64,000 bases of DNA from Acidobacteria bacterium SCN 69-37 (GTDB lineage Bacteria > Acidobacteriota > Vicinamibacteria > Vicinamibacterales > SCN-69-37), in the NCBI GenBank assembly GCA_001724025.1, contig MEDJ01000001.1, positions 186,001 to 250,000 on the forward strand, in the 5' to 3' direction. The translations under genes were made by a program, and so were the position numbers. Numbering within the stretch: position 1 is the first letter of the stretch; each line of letters starts with the position of its first letter. The notes beneath the pieces were generated by a model. That model searched no databases and was not told the origin of the DNA. It saw only the letters and a program-made list of their open reading frames with translations. Shown here in pieces: positions 1 to 8,437 of this stretch.

Positions 1-234
1 CGGCCGGACGCCGTTCGTTTCCGCGTTCTGGACCGTGAACGTCACGGGCTGGTCGGTAGTGGCGATGCGCACGTTCTGGCCCGGGGCGACAGCGGTCGCC
101 ACGCCGATCTCCACTCCCTTGATGGGGCCGGCAATCGACGGGCTGAGCGGCGTTTCGCTCTTCACCCGTTCGCACGCCACGGACAGCAGCATCGACGCGG
201 CAACTGTGGCCGCTACCAGCACGATACGTTTCAT
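1..234 (-). CDS. Putative lipoprotein, N-terminal part
   Basis: The first 78 codons are visible and the rest lies beyond the left edge. The start ATG is followed by a short basic n-region (MKR), a hydrophobic stretch and a lipobox-like LSVAC with Cys at residue 21, so the product is probably exported and lipid-anchored. The mature part begins with a polar linker and then a segment rich in V, T and N that could open a beta-sandwich domain, but too little is present to name a family. The next gene on the same strand is also a lipoprotein, so the two may belong to one surface-protein group. Function unknown. Confidence 0.6.
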   Translation of the reverse strand, partial: MKRIVLVAATVAASMLLSVACERVKSETPLSPSIAGPIKGVEIGVATAVAPGQNVRIATTDQPVTFTVQNAETNGVRP

Positions 235-344
235 GACCAATCACCCGACAACACGGCACTCGAGGCGGAATCGCGCCTTCTGGAGGTCTATCGGCCGACG
301 TCACGTCGGTACTTAGAGCGCACTTCAAAGCTCTCCCATGGAGC

Positions 345-366
345 GCAGGGGGCTTCAGCCCCGGCG
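345..366. repeat. Palindromic GGGGCTTCAGCCCC repeat, degenerate copy
   Basis: A perfect 6-bp inverted repeat GGGGCT/AGCCCC around TC sits at 349-362, with imperfect G/C-rich flanks. It lies in the 287-bp gap between the two lipoprotein genes, where I see no other gene or convincing promoter. The same core recurs near 46.8, 46.96 and 58.8 kb, always between genes. It could fold as a hairpin in RNA; no transposase is associated with it. Confidence 0.55.
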
Positions 367-521
367 GGGCGCCAGGGCGCGAAGGACGGGGTTTTGAAAC
401 GCGCTCTCAGGGGGGACGAAAAGCGCAGTCGCCGGCATCGGAACGCCTGCAGAAATGCGCAGGGCGGGCTCCCGGATGACCGGAAGACCCGCCCTGCGAA
501 TCGACTGCGTGGAAGCGCCGA

Positions 522-1679
522 CTACCAGACCACGAACTGGACGTCGGAGCGTTCGTCGAGCGTCTTGTCGGCCGGGTAGAACCGGGCCGGGGTCGAGACG
601 GCCACGCCGAAGACCTGGCCCGACCGGAGCACCAGGCTGTTGAACGGCGCCCGGCCGGCAAACCCGTCCACGAAGAAGTGGTCGTCGTACTCGGTCTTGC
701 AGTACTGACCCGGGCGCATCCAGTGGCCGGCACCGCCGTACCAGACGCCATCGATTTCGACGAAGACCCACTGATTGGCCACGACGGCCACGCTCGGGTC
801 GCCCAGGAACGCCGCGTGCGGCCACGACTGGTCGTAGAACGTGCACAGCGTGTCGCCGGCCTTGTAGGCCTCGGTGATCGTCGCGGTCTGCGGCCACTTC
901 GAAATGTTCGGACCGAGCGCGTAGACGACATTGTCGAGATCGATCCCGAAGCGGCGCTCGAAGGCGGCAGCCGCCGAGAACGGCCCGTCGACGGCGTTCG
1001 CCACGTCGCGCGCGCGCACACGCCAGAAGAGCGATCCCTCCGGCAGGTCGACCGATGGGATCCAGGTCGTCTCACCCGGACCGGCCGACACGGTCTGCGA
1101 CGCGACGAGCGGGCTGAACGAGTCGGACGCGGCCACCTGGAACTCGTAGGAAATCGCGCCAGCCGGCCCTTCGACCGAGGCATTTCCCACCACGAACGTC
1201 GGACGCACGCCATACACCGTGCCGCCCGGGGCGGGCCGCTGAATCGAGGGGATCCCCAGAATGATGTTCGGCCGCACGAAAAACTGCTGCGTTGCCGACG
1301 GGCTGCCGACCACGCCGTCGACGACCGCGCGCCAGCGCCAGTGATACCAGCGGTTGCCTTCCAGTTCCGGCAGGTTGACGCTCGTCACGCCGCTCGGATC
1401 CTCGCCAACTCCATCCACCGTGAAAACGACGTTCGAGAAGCCGGTATCGCTGGCCACCTCGACGTTGTAGGTCACCGCGCTACTGCCGGTCCGCACGGCA
1501 TTGACGACCTGGAGCCGGACGGGCTGCTGATTGTAGTTGTAGGACAGACCGTCGGTCGGCTGCTGCCCGACCGGCGCGACAAAACTCATCGAAGGACGAG
1601 CGGGGTTGTCCGAACCGCACGCCCAGCCCACGACGGCGAGCGCGCACACCAAACCGAGTCGGAACACACGAATCTTCAT
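522..1679 (-). CDS. Lipoprotein with tandem fibronectin-III-like domains
   Basis: This 385-residue protein begins with MKIRVFRLG, a hydrophobic core and lipobox VGWAC (Cys 21), so it is probably a lipid-anchored envelope protein. ATG 1679 was chosen because it gives this signal peptide and has GGAGG a few bases upstream; an in-frame ATG at 1784 lies inside the promoter. About residues 30-135 and 140-240 look like two beta-sandwich repeats with the pattern 'YxxEVAxDxxF', as in Fn3-like extracellular modules. The C-terminal third is unassigned, rich in W, Y and F, with two cysteines. No catalytic motif was seen; a binding or surface-structural role is inference. Confidence 0.75.
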   Translation of the reverse strand: MKIRVFRLGLVCALAVVGWACGSDNPARPSMSFVAPVGQQPTDGLSYNYNQQPVRLQVVNAVRTGSSAVTYNVEVASDTGFSNVVFTVDGVGEDPSGVTSVNLPELEGNRWYHWRWRAVVDGVVGSPSATQQFFVRPNIILGIPSIQRPAPGGTVYGVRPTFVVGNASVEGPAGAISYEFQVAASDSFSPLVASQTVSAGPGETTWIPSVDLPEGSLFWRVRARDVANAVDGPFSAAAAFERRFGIDLDNVVYALGPNISKWPQTATITEAYKAGDTLCTFYDQSWPHAAFLGDPSVAVVANQWVFVEIDGVWYGGAGHWMRPGQYCKTEYDDHFFVDGFAGRAPFNSLVLRSGQVFGVAVSTPARFYPADKTLDERSDVQFVVW

Positions 1680-1755
1680 CGTCCTCCACCAGCCCGCCGA
1701 ATCGTCGCTGTGCAACTGACACACAGTCGCATCGTCATCGTGCAGACCGCTCCTG

Positions 1756-1784
1756 AGAATACGGTGCGCGTCCGAAGGTGTCAA
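1756..1784 (-). promoter_or_regulatory. Sigma-70-type promoter of the Fn3 lipoprotein gene
   Basis: Read on the minus strand, a perfect -35 hexamer TTGACA (1784-1779) is followed after exactly 17 bp by TATTCT (1761-1756). The predicted start of transcription is near 1749, giving a leader of about 70 nt to the ATG at 1679. It is one of the best-matching housekeeping promoters in the window. Confidence 0.7.
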
Positions 1785-1869
1785 TACGATGCCACCCCCC
1801 GGCTGGCCGGCCGCATCTCCCGCACGGCGGCTGTTGCTGGCGCTTTCAGCAACCTCCTAGAATGAGGTG

Positions 1870-3000
1870 ATGTCGATCCGTCGCGTGCCCGCGGGATCAC
1901 CGCGCGACGAGCGAGGAGGACGGCTGCTCGGCCTGGCGGATCTGGCCGCCGGGCGCTATCCGGGCTTCCTCTTCGGCCTCCCCGTCGGACGGCAGCTGCC
2001 GGTCTTCCATTTCCACGAATCCACGGTCGCCTCGATCGACCCCACGCTGCGCTACCTGGCCGAGAACGGCTACCGCACCGTCCTCTCCGACGCCCTCGAT
2101 CGCCTGGTCCACGACGGCGTCCACCCGGGACCTCGTCGCGTGCTGCTCTGCTTCGACGACGCGCTCGCCAGTCTCTGGCTGGTCGTGGCCCCGCTCCTGC
2201 GCCGCTACGGGTTTCAGGCCGTCACCTACGCCGTCCCGGGTCGCATGCGCGATGCCGAGACGCTGCGCCCGACGATTGACAATGGCCCTGTCGATGCGGC
2301 GGCGGCCGACAGCGCCGAGAACCCGTTCGCGACCTGGCCCGAGCTGATCGCGCTGTCGAACGAAGGCGTGATTGACGTCCAGTCGCACTCCTTCACACAC
2401 GCGATGATCTTCGTCGACCGTCAGGTCATCGACGTCGTGAGGCCTGGATACGAGCGCGAGCACTTCATGAACCGGCCGCTCGTGGCCGATGCCCCGGCCC
2501 GGTTCCTGACGCCCGACCGGCTCGGGTATCCCCTGTTCCCGTGCCGGTCGCGGTTCTCCGATGGCCGCCGGTTCTACCATGACGCGAGCGCGGCCGAGCG
2601 CCTCGAGGCGCACGTGGCGGCGCACGGCGGCGCGGCGTTCTTCGAACGGCCGGACTGGCAGGCGCAGATCCGCGCGCTCACCGAGACCATCGACGGCCGG
2701 TTCGAGACCGACGAGGAACGGCAGACGGCCATTACCGAGGAGTGGATCGCGGCTCGCGACGTACTCGAAGCACGGCTCGGGCGTCCGGTCAGGCACGTCT
2801 GCCTGCCCTGGGGCATCACCGGACGCCACACGCGCGAGGCGCTCCAGCGGCTCGGCGTGCGGACCGCCTTCGCCAACAGACGCGCCGGACGCCTGGCCGT
2901 GGCACACGGCGACGACCCGTTCTTCCTGCGACGCCTCGAGAGCCGCCACGTGCGCGCCCTCCCAGGACGAGGACGACGCGCGTTCCGCACGCTCTTCTGA
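1870..3000 (+). CDS. Polysaccharide deacetylase (NodB-type) family protein
   Basis: Predicted carbohydrate-esterase-4-type deacetylase of 376 residues, acting on N- or O-acetylated cell-surface sugars. The metal and catalytic signatures are visible: CFDD near residue 95 (catalytic-base and metal Asp pair) and SHSFTH near 172-177 (two metal-binding His). There is no signal peptide, so it may act in the cytoplasm or on lipid-linked precursors. ATG 1870 is preceded directly by an in-frame GTG at 1867. A TAGAAT hexamer at 1858-1863 lies only a few bases upstream, suggesting a very short or absent leader. The stop TGA overlaps the start of the methyltransferase gene (TGATG), so the two are coupled. 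The exact substrate is unknown. Confidence 0.8.
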   Translation: MSIRRVPAGSPRDERGGRLLGLADLAAGRYPGFLFGLPVGRQLPVFHFHESTVASIDPTLRYLAENGYRTVLSDALDRLVHDGVHPGPRRVLLCFDDALASLWLVVAPLLRRYGFQAVTYAVPGRMRDAETLRPTIDNGPVDAAAADSAENPFATWPELIALSNEGVIDVQSHSFTHAMIFVDRQVIDVVRPGYEREHFMNRPLVADAPARFLTPDRLGYPLFPCRSRFSDGRRFYHDASAAERLEAHVAAHGGAAFFERPDWQAQIRALTETIDGRFETDEERQTAITEEWIAARDVLEARLGRPVRHVCLPWGITGRHTREALQRLGVRTAFANRRAGRLAVAHGDDPFFLRRLESRHVRALPGRGRRAFRTLF

Positions 3001-3680
3001 TGACACCCGATCCTCACGAGCCCGCCTCGACCTCCGCCATCGAGTTCGGCAACCTCGAGGCGAACTGCCGGTTCCTGCGCGAGAGCGGAGCGCTCGTGCC
3101 GGGCCGTCGCGTGCTGGAGATCGGCACGGGCCGCGGGTCCATGCTGGACTGGCTCGGACGTCAGGGGATGAACGCGGTCGGGATCGAGATACGCGACGAG
3201 CTCGTGCGCGATGCCCGCCGGCGCCATCCCGATCTCGCCATCGTCAGAGCCTCGGGGACGGCGCTGCCCTTTGCCGATGCGAGTTTCGATCTGGTGGTGA
3301 GCTTCGACGTGTTCGAGCACATCGCCGACTCGGACGGTCACCTGCGCGATGTCACCCGGGTGCTGCGGCCCGGTGGCGAGTATCTGCTGCAGACGCCGAA
3401 CAAGTGGACCAACTCGGTCTTCGAGACGATCAGGTGGCGCAGCTTCACGCGATGGCGTGTCGATCACTGCGCGCTGCACTCGCACGCCGGTCTCACCCGC
3501 CGGTTCGCGCGGCACGGCTATGCGCTGACGTTTCTGGACGTCCCCGTCGTCACGCCGTTCTTTCGCGAGAAGGTGCGTCGGCACCTTGGCGCCGCCGGCG
3601 TCCGGCTGCTGGCGCTAGCGCAGCCTGACCGGTGGCCGGCGAAACTGCGGACCAACTTCTACGTGCGGGCCCGCCGCTGA
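3000..3680 (+). CDS. Class I SAM-dependent methyltransferase
   Basis: A 226-residue Rossmann-fold methyltransferase. Motif I is LEIGTGRGS (about residues 39-47), followed by an acidic residue ending strand 2 (VGIEIRD) and the Methyltransf_11 signature SFDLVVSFDVFEHI, then LRPGGEYLLQTPN. This arrangement is typical of enzymes that methylate small molecules or sugars. The ATG overlaps the stop of the NodB-type deacetylase (TGATG), implying translation coupling and a shared job in surface-polysaccharide modification. Its last 66 bp overlap the 3' end of the converging SGNH-lipoprotein gene. Substrate not predictable from sequence alone. Confidence 0.8.
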   Translation: MTPDPHEPASTSAIEFGNLEANCRFLRESGALVPGRRVLEIGTGRGSMLDWLGRQGMNAVGIEIRDELVRDARRRHPDLAIVRASGTALPFADASFDLVVSFDVFEHIADSDGHLRDVTRVLRPGGEYLLQTPNKWTNSVFETIRWRSFTRWRVDHCALHSHAGLTRRFARHGYALTFLDVPVVTPFFREKVRRHLGAAGVRLLALAQPDRWPAKLRTNFYVRARR

Positions 3681-4715
3681 CACGTCCAGGGTCCGCTGCA
3701 CGCCACCCGGCGTGGTCACCACCGTTTCGAGCCTGTCGCGGATGGCCTCGAAGAAGATCCGCGCCAGGGCCTGATAGCCCTCAGGGGTCGGGTGCAGGCC
3801 GTCCTTGCCGATGAAGATCGCCTCCTGCCCCACCATGCCTGCGTACGCGTCCACCAGGTAGACGCCCTCGCTGGCCGCGAGATCGCGGATCCGCGCGTTG
3901 GCCGGCACGATGGCATCCATCGCCCAGGCGCGCGAACCCGGCTTCTGCGGCAGGAGCGTACTAATGAAGATGTGCGTGACACCGCGGCGCCGCGCGTCGC
4001 GCACCATGAACTTGAGACCGTCGAGCATCTGCGAGACGGACGACAGGCCCCCCTCGGACAGGTCGATGACGCCCTGCAACAGCAGCAGCGCGTGCGGCCG
4101 GCTTTCGTCGATGACGCGCGAGATGCGGCTGGCGCCGCAGAACGAGGCGCCGAGGGCGCACCCGGCCGGCTCGCCCTGGTACCCCGCGTTCAGCACGCTG
4201 ATGTCCTGGCGCGGATACCGCTGTGCCAGCAGATCGCGCAGGACGGTGGGATACGCCTTGTCACGTTCGATCTCGAGGATCGACGCGACGCTGTCGTTGT
4301 ACTCGACGGCACCCGCCGTGATGCTGTCGCCGAACGCCAGGAAACGCGAGGCCTCGACGGTGAATTCCTGGCGGACGCTGACCGTGAAGACGCAGGACGC
4401 CTGGTGCGGTGGCGTCGCGCTGTCGGTGGCCGTGCAGACCACGTCGGTGTCACCGGCCGCGAACGCCCCCCCGGACGGGACGCTGCACTTGACCGACACC
4501 GGGGCGGTCCCCCCGGACGGGATGGGCGCCGGATAGGTGACCGGCGCCGGCACCTCTGGTGCCGCTCCGACCACGACGGCGCTCGGGCACGCGAGCGTCA
4601 GGGCCGGTGTCGGCGGCGGTGGCGACGGCCGGGTCGGGTTGCTGCACCCGGCCTGTCCCAGGATCGCGCCACCCGCGGCCAACGCCACCACCAGACCGCG
4701 CAGGAGAGGAGTCAT
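3615..4715 (-). CDS. SGNH/GDSL hydrolase lipoprotein with HYR-like domain
   Basis: A 366-residue exported esterase-type protein. The N-terminus has a hydrophobic signal ending in a GQAGC lipobox-like site (Cys about 24) and then a proline-rich spacer. Residues of about 40-115 resemble an HYR/Ig-like domain (CSVPSGGAFAAGDTDVVCTA with paired Cys). The catalytic half carries block I FLAFGDSITAG (nucleophile Ser) and block V DGLHPTPEGY (Asp-His), the core of the SGNH fold. The substrate may be an acylated polysaccharide or lipid in the envelope. It sits just downstream of an outer-membrane barrel gene but behind a strong terminator, and its 3' end overlaps the converging methyltransferase gene by 66 bp. 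Confidence 0.8.
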   Translation of the reverse strand: MTPLLRGLVVALAAGGAILGQAGCSNPTRPSPPPPTPALTLACPSAVVVGAAPEVPAPVTYPAPIPSGGTAPVSVKCSVPSGGAFAAGDTDVVCTATDSATPPHQASCVFTVSVRQEFTVEASRFLAFGDSITAGAVEYNDSVASILEIERDKAYPTVLRDLLAQRYPRQDISVLNAGYQGEPAGCALGASFCGASRISRVIDESRPHALLLLQGVIDLSEGGLSSVSQMLDGLKFMVRDARRRGVTHIFISTLLPQKPGSRAWAMDAIVPANARIRDLAASEGVYLVDAYAGMVGQEAIFIGKDGLHPTPEGYQALARIFFEAIRDRLETVVTTPGGVQRTLDVSAAGPHVEVGPQFRRPPVRLR

Positions 4716-4741
4716 CCCGGATCGCCTGAATCGTCGAGATA

Positions 4742-4778
4742 GAAAAAGAGCCGGTCGGGCCAGGCAGCCCAGACCGGC
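4742..4778 (-). terminator. Rho-independent terminator after the OMP gene
   Basis: Read on the minus strand, GCCGGTC (4778-4772) pairs with GACCGGC (4756-4750), extended by an inner GGGC/GCCC pairing across a one-base bulge, with a 6-nt loop. The hairpin is followed by TCTTTTTCT. It lies between the stop of the outer-membrane barrel gene (4785) and the start of the SGNH lipoprotein gene (4715), so it should separate their transcripts. Confidence 0.78.
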
Positions 4779-4784
4779 GTCTCC

Positions 4785-5450
4785 CTAGAACCGATAGCCG
4801 CCGCCGAGGGCGAACTTCGCAACGTTGACCTGGTGATCCTCGAGCGAAATGCTCTGGATCCGCCCGCCGACGTCGACATACCAGGAGCCGAATCCCATCA
4901 GGAACCCGATGCCCGCCTCCACGCCGAATCGCGAGTATTTCCCGGCCAGGTCGCGACCGAGCGTCACGCCGTGCGCCGCGGCATCGCCGGCCACGTTGGC
5001 GCCATTCACCGAGAGCGACGGCTTCAGGTTGGTGCGGGCCACCCCGAGCGTGGTCAGCACATAGGGCCGGTACCGCCCCGAGTTCTCGAAGACCCACCGC
5101 GCACCGGCACCGATGTAGGTGACCGGCATCTTGATGCTGCCCGAGGTCGAGGCCCCGTCGGCCCCGAGCGCCGTCGCCAGGCGGTCGATGTTGTCGATCT
5201 GCCGGCCCGTCGCGGCGTTGCCCGTCCACGACAGGCTCGCCACACCGTCCAGGTTACGCCAGAGCCGCGCCCCGGCCTCGGCGCCGATGAAGCCCGACGA
5301 CTTCTCGGCCACGGCCGCGCCTGTGCTCACGCCGGCATACCAGAGATTGATGATGGGTTCATCGGGGCCATGGCCTGCCTGCTGCGCCGCGGCGGGCGCG
5401 CCTACCGCCAGTGCCGCCATGACAACGATTGCTCCGTACACACGCCTCAT
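4785..5450 (-). CDS. Outer-membrane beta-barrel protein
   Basis: A 221-residue protein with a Sec signal peptide (MRRVYGAIVVMAALAVG, cleavage near AAAQQ). The mature part consists of alternating amphipathic strands such as YIGAGARWVF, YRPYVLTTLGVART and VAKFALGGGYRF, ending in Phe, the usual C-terminal signature for outer-membrane insertion. This matches small OmpW/OmpA-like eight-strand barrels by pattern, though I cannot name the family. ATG 5450 has GGAGG seven bases upstream; a longer in-frame start at 5543 would bury the signal peptide. A strong terminator follows. Function unknown. Confidence 0.72.
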   Translation of the reverse strand: MRRVYGAIVVMAALAVGAPAAAQQAGHGPDEPIINLWYAGVSTGAAVAEKSSGFIGAEAGARLWRNLDGVASLSWTGNAATGRQIDNIDRLATALGADGASTSGSIKMPVTYIGAGARWVFENSGRYRPYVLTTLGVARTNLKPSLSVNGANVAGDAAAHGVTLGRDLAGKYSRFGVEAGIGFLMGFGSWYVDVGGRIQSISLEDHQVNVAKFALGGGYRF

Positions 5451-5545
5451 CGACCAACCTCCACGCCTGAATCGTTCCGAACGGTACACGACCGCACCGG
5501 TCGTCGTCGAGCCACCCATGGTAGCAGACCCACCCGACGTCACGG

Positions 5546-6532
5546 TCAGTCGCTCGTGGCCCCGGTCCCCGTGGTCTCGAGCACCCGCCGGATCACGTAC
5601 ACGGGCTTGCCCTGCGACTCGTGGTACGTCCGCGCCTGCATCTCCGCGAGCAAACCGACGGTCACCAACTGCACGCCCATGAACCCGAGCAGGATGGCGA
5701 ACATCACGAGCGGGAGCCTGTCGTTGAGCGGGTAGTACTCCTGCGTCAGCCGCATGAACCCGAGATACCCGAGCAGGCTCGCGCCCACTCCGCCCATCAT
5801 GCCGCCGATGAGCCCGAACACCTGCAGCGGTCGCGTCGAATAGCTCAACAGATACTTGACCGTGACGAGATCGAGCACGACGCGCACGGTCCGCGACAAC
5901 CCGTACTTCGACCGTCCGTGCACGCGCGGCCGGTGATTGACCGCCTGCTCTTCGATACGCACGCCCATTTCACTCGCCAGCGCCGGCAGGAACCGGTGCA
6001 GTTCCCCGTATAGCCGCAGCGGCTTCACCACTTCGGCCCGGAACACCTTCAACGAACACCCGTAGTCGCGCAGCCGGACGCCCGTGGCCCACGAAATCAG
6101 CGCGTTGGCCAGCGTCGACGGCAGCCGCCGGTGAAGCCACGCGTCCTTCCGTTCCTTGCGCCAGCCGCAAACGATATCGAGTTCGTGCTGCTCGAGCCGC
6201 TCGACCATCGACGGAATGTCACGCGGATCGTTCTGCAGATCGCCGTCGGAGGTGACGATCAGCCGCCCACGGGCCGCGGCGAATCCGGCCGCGAACGCCG
6301 CCGTCTGTCCGAAGTTGCGCCGGAACTGGATGACCCGCACGTGCGGATCGCCGGCCTGGATCCGCGCCAGCGCCTCGAACGATCCGTCACGGCTCCCGTC
6401 GTCGATCAGGATGACCTCGTACGGACGCCCCCAGCCGTCGAGCACGGTCGAGACCTCGCGATGGAGCGCCTCGAGGTTCTCGGCCTCGTTGTAGATGGGA
6501 ATGACGACGGAGAGATCGGGTGCGATCGCCAA
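5546..6532 (-). CDS. GT2 glycosyltransferase, DPM1/GtrB type
   Basis: This 328-residue protein has the GT-A fold of family 2: LSVVIPIYNEAENL at the N-terminus, the nucleotide-binding LIDDGSRDGS and the metal-binding TSDGDLQNDP. The C-terminal third has two hydrophobic segments (about 235-260 and 270-295), as in polyprenyl-phosphate glucosyl- or mannosyltransferases of the GtrB/dolichol-phosphate-mannose-synthase group. It probably makes polyprenyl-phosphate-sugar at the cytoplasmic membrane face, a donor that a GT-C enzyme such as the one at 8438-9976 could use. A TAGAAT hexamer at 6547-6542 lies 9 bp upstream of the ATG. The GT4 gene ends 12 bp upstream, so read-through from it is also likely. 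Confidence 0.85.
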   Translation of the reverse strand: MAIAPDLSVVIPIYNEAENLEALHREVSTVLDGWGRPYEVILIDDGSRDGSFEALARIQAGDPHVRVIQFRRNFGQTAAFAAGFAAARGRLIVTSDGDLQNDPRDIPSMVERLEQHELDIVCGWRKERKDAWLHRRLPSTLANALISWATGVRLRDYGCSLKVFRAEVVKPLRLYGELHRFLPALASEMGVRIEEQAVNHRPRVHGRSKYGLSRTVRVVLDLVTVKYLLSYSTRPLQVFGLIGGMMGGVGASLLGYLGFMRLTQEYYPLNDRLPLVMFAILLGFMGVQLVTVGLLAEMQARTYHESQGKPVYVIRRVLETTGTGATSD

Positions 6533-6544
6533 GCGGGCTCCATT

Positions 6545-7789
6545 CTATGCCGAGCGTTCATCGGCCGAGGGCCGCGGGGCCGTGTCGAAGATCCGCTCGT
6601 AGGCATCCAGATTGCCGCGCCGATCGAACTGCGCCAGCACCACCGCCCGGCCTGCCGCCGCCAGCCGCCCACGCAGGGCCTCGTCGTCGAGCAACGCTCC
6701 GAGGGCCCTAGCGATCGCCGCCGGATCGTGCGGCGGGAAGACGAGCGCGTTCGCGCCGTCGACGAGGTAATCGCGCAGCCCGCCGACGAACGACGCCGCC
6801 ACCGCGAGCCCGCACGCCATCGCCTCGATGACGGTGACAGGGAACGCCTCGTAGTGCGAGGGCTGCACCAGGATATCGGCGGCCTGCAGATACGGCACCG
6901 GATCGTCGGCCGGCCCGGCGAAGATCACACCGCGCAGCTGCCGGGCCTCGACGGCCGCGCGCGCCGCAGGTCCGGCGTCGAGCGCGTGCCCGGTCATGTC
7001 CGGCCCCACGATGACCAGCGTGGCCCCTGGCCGCACAATCGCGCTCCACGCTTCGATCAGCTCCAGCACGCCCTTCTCGCGCGAGAGTCGGCCGAGGAAC
7101 ACCACGACCGGCCCCTCGTCAGGCCAGCCGAGACGCGCGCGCAGGGCCCGGCGCGCAGCCTCGTCCACGGGTGCGAAGCGCGCGGTGTCCACGCCGTGCG
7201 GCACGTAGTGGACGCGATCGGCCGCGATGCCCGACGCGCGAGCCTCGGCCTGGTGTTCGCGAGTGATACATGTTGCCGCCTGCGCGCGCCGGTGCACGGC
7301 AAAGACGACGCGGCGCAGGCCGTTGACGAGCCACCGCGGCGGGCGGATCGGCATCGCGGCCATCGCGGCATCCCAGTGCGCCTGCGCGAAGGCACCGGGT
7401 GTCGCGCCCTGAATCACGACGGGCACGTCGATCCACCACCCGGCCACGATACCCGCCAGGCCGAGCCCTCGCAGGTCCGGCACGAAGATGACGTCGACGT
7501 GCCGGCGCATCCGGATCGTCGTCACGATTGCGACCGGGAGGAACAGCCACTTGGTACCCTTGCGTCGGCCGATCGATGGCGCGGTGCGCACCACGGGCAC
7601 GCCGTCGATCCGCTGGACGGGACGATCGGTTGCCGCATGCCGCGTGGTCAGGACGATCACGCGACGTCCACGGGCGCGCAGTCCGGTCGCCACGTCGCGC
7701 GCGTGCGATTCGACCCCGCCGAGCACCGGATAATAGTGCGTGGTGAGGATCAGCACCCGGCGCCGGACCGGACCGCGCGACCTCGTCAT
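6545..7789 (-). CDS. GT4 family glycosyltransferase
   Basis: A 414-residue GT-B glycosyltransferase. The N-terminal domain begins RRVLILTTHYYPVLGGVESH, the acceptor-side signature of family 4. The C-terminal domain holds the donor-binding VFLGRLSREKGV and the EAFPVTVIE acidic pair (E-x7-E motif). It probably transfers a sugar from a nucleotide donor to a lipid-linked or polysaccharide acceptor in the cytoplasm. ATG 7789 overlaps the stop of the upstream VTT/DedA gene by ATGA, which decides the start: a much longer open frame continues upstream, but only as a shadow of that gene. Confidence 0.85.
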   Translation of the reverse strand: MTRSRGPVRRRVLILTTHYYPVLGGVESHARDVATGLRARGRRVIVLTTRHAATDRPVQRIDGVPVVRTAPSIGRRKGTKWLFLPVAIVTTIRMRRHVDVIFVPDLRGLGLAGIVAGWWIDVPVVIQGATPGAFAQAHWDAAMAAMPIRPPRWLVNGLRRVVFAVHRRAQAATCITREHQAEARASGIAADRVHYVPHGVDTARFAPVDEAARRALRARLGWPDEGPVVVFLGRLSREKGVLELIEAWSAIVRPGATLVIVGPDMTGHALDAGPAARAAVEARQLRGVIFAGPADDPVPYLQAADILVQPSHYEAFPVTVIEAMACGLAVAASFVGGLRDYLVDGANALVFPPHDPAAIARALGALLDDEALRGRLAAAGRAVVLAQFDRRGNLDAYERIFDTAPRPSADERSA

Positions 7790-8406
7790 GCCGGGAGTCG
7801 CCGGCCTCGTCTTCGCCACAGCACCAGCCCCACGCCACCGGCAACCATCGCACCGGCCAAGGCAATCGAGAACGCACTCAGGTGATCGCTGATGAACCCG
7901 GTGGCCCGTTCGCCGTAGCGGGACGTCAGGTAGGCTTCCCCGCCGTACCGAACGCCGCGGCCGAGCGCCACGGCCCCGACGAACGTCCACGGCCTGATGC
8001 CGGCCACGCCGGCGAGCAGCACGAAGATCTTGAACGGCATCGGCGGCGGCATCAGCGCCGGCACGGTCAGCGTCAGCCAGCCGTGCTTCTGCACGAGGAC
8101 GAGGCCGCGGTCGATGTGCCGGCCGTGAAAGCGCCGGCGCAGGAACGCCTCGCCACCCGCCTTTGCGGCGGCGTAAATCACGTAGCACCCGGCCACCGAT
8201 CCGGCGGTGGTCGCGAGCCCGTAGCCCAGCCAGCCCGATGGATGCTTCAGGGTGAGCGCGACGACGAGCGCGTCGGCGACCTGCGGCAGCGAAATGAAGG
8301 ACGAATCGAGGAACGCCACCAGGGCCAGTCCCGGCGCGCCCATCTGTTCGGCGACGGGCTCGATCCACTCGAGGATGCGCGAGAAGACGTCTCTGAGGCG
8401 GTCCAC
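7786..8406 (-). CDS. VTT/DedA-family membrane protein (YqaA-like)
   Basis: A 206-residue integral membrane protein with the VTT (SNARE-associated) pattern: re-entrant-type segment GLALVAFLDSSFISLPQVAD, then GSVAGCYVIYAAAKAGGEAF and a Pro-rich PPPMPFKIFVLLAG near 120-135, plus C-terminal helices. Family members are implicated in lipid scrambling or undecaprenyl-phosphate recycling and in membrane integrity. Its place directly upstream of, and coupled by ATGA to, a GT4 enzyme and then a GT2 polyprenyl-phosphate glycosyltransferase agrees with a lipid-carrier role, but that is inference. Confidence 0.75.
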   Translation of the reverse strand: MDRLRDVFSRILEWIEPVAEQMGAPGLALVAFLDSSFISLPQVADALVVALTLKHPSGWLGYGLATTAGSVAGCYVIYAAAKAGGEAFLRRRFHGRHIDRGLVLVQKHGWLTLTVPALMPPPMPFKIFVLLAGVAGIRPWTFVGAVALGRGVRYGGEAYLTSRYGERATGFISDHLSAFSIALAGAMVAGGVGLVLWRRRGRRLPA

Positions 8407-8437
8407 TTTAGAATGTCATCGGAAGGTCACGCCCGCC

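Noticed and set aside
7790-8368. An upstream extension of the GT4 gene through the VTT gene
   Set aside because: It is antisense-free but out of frame with the VTT gene, lacks any GT sequence and is explained by ATGA coupling at 7789.
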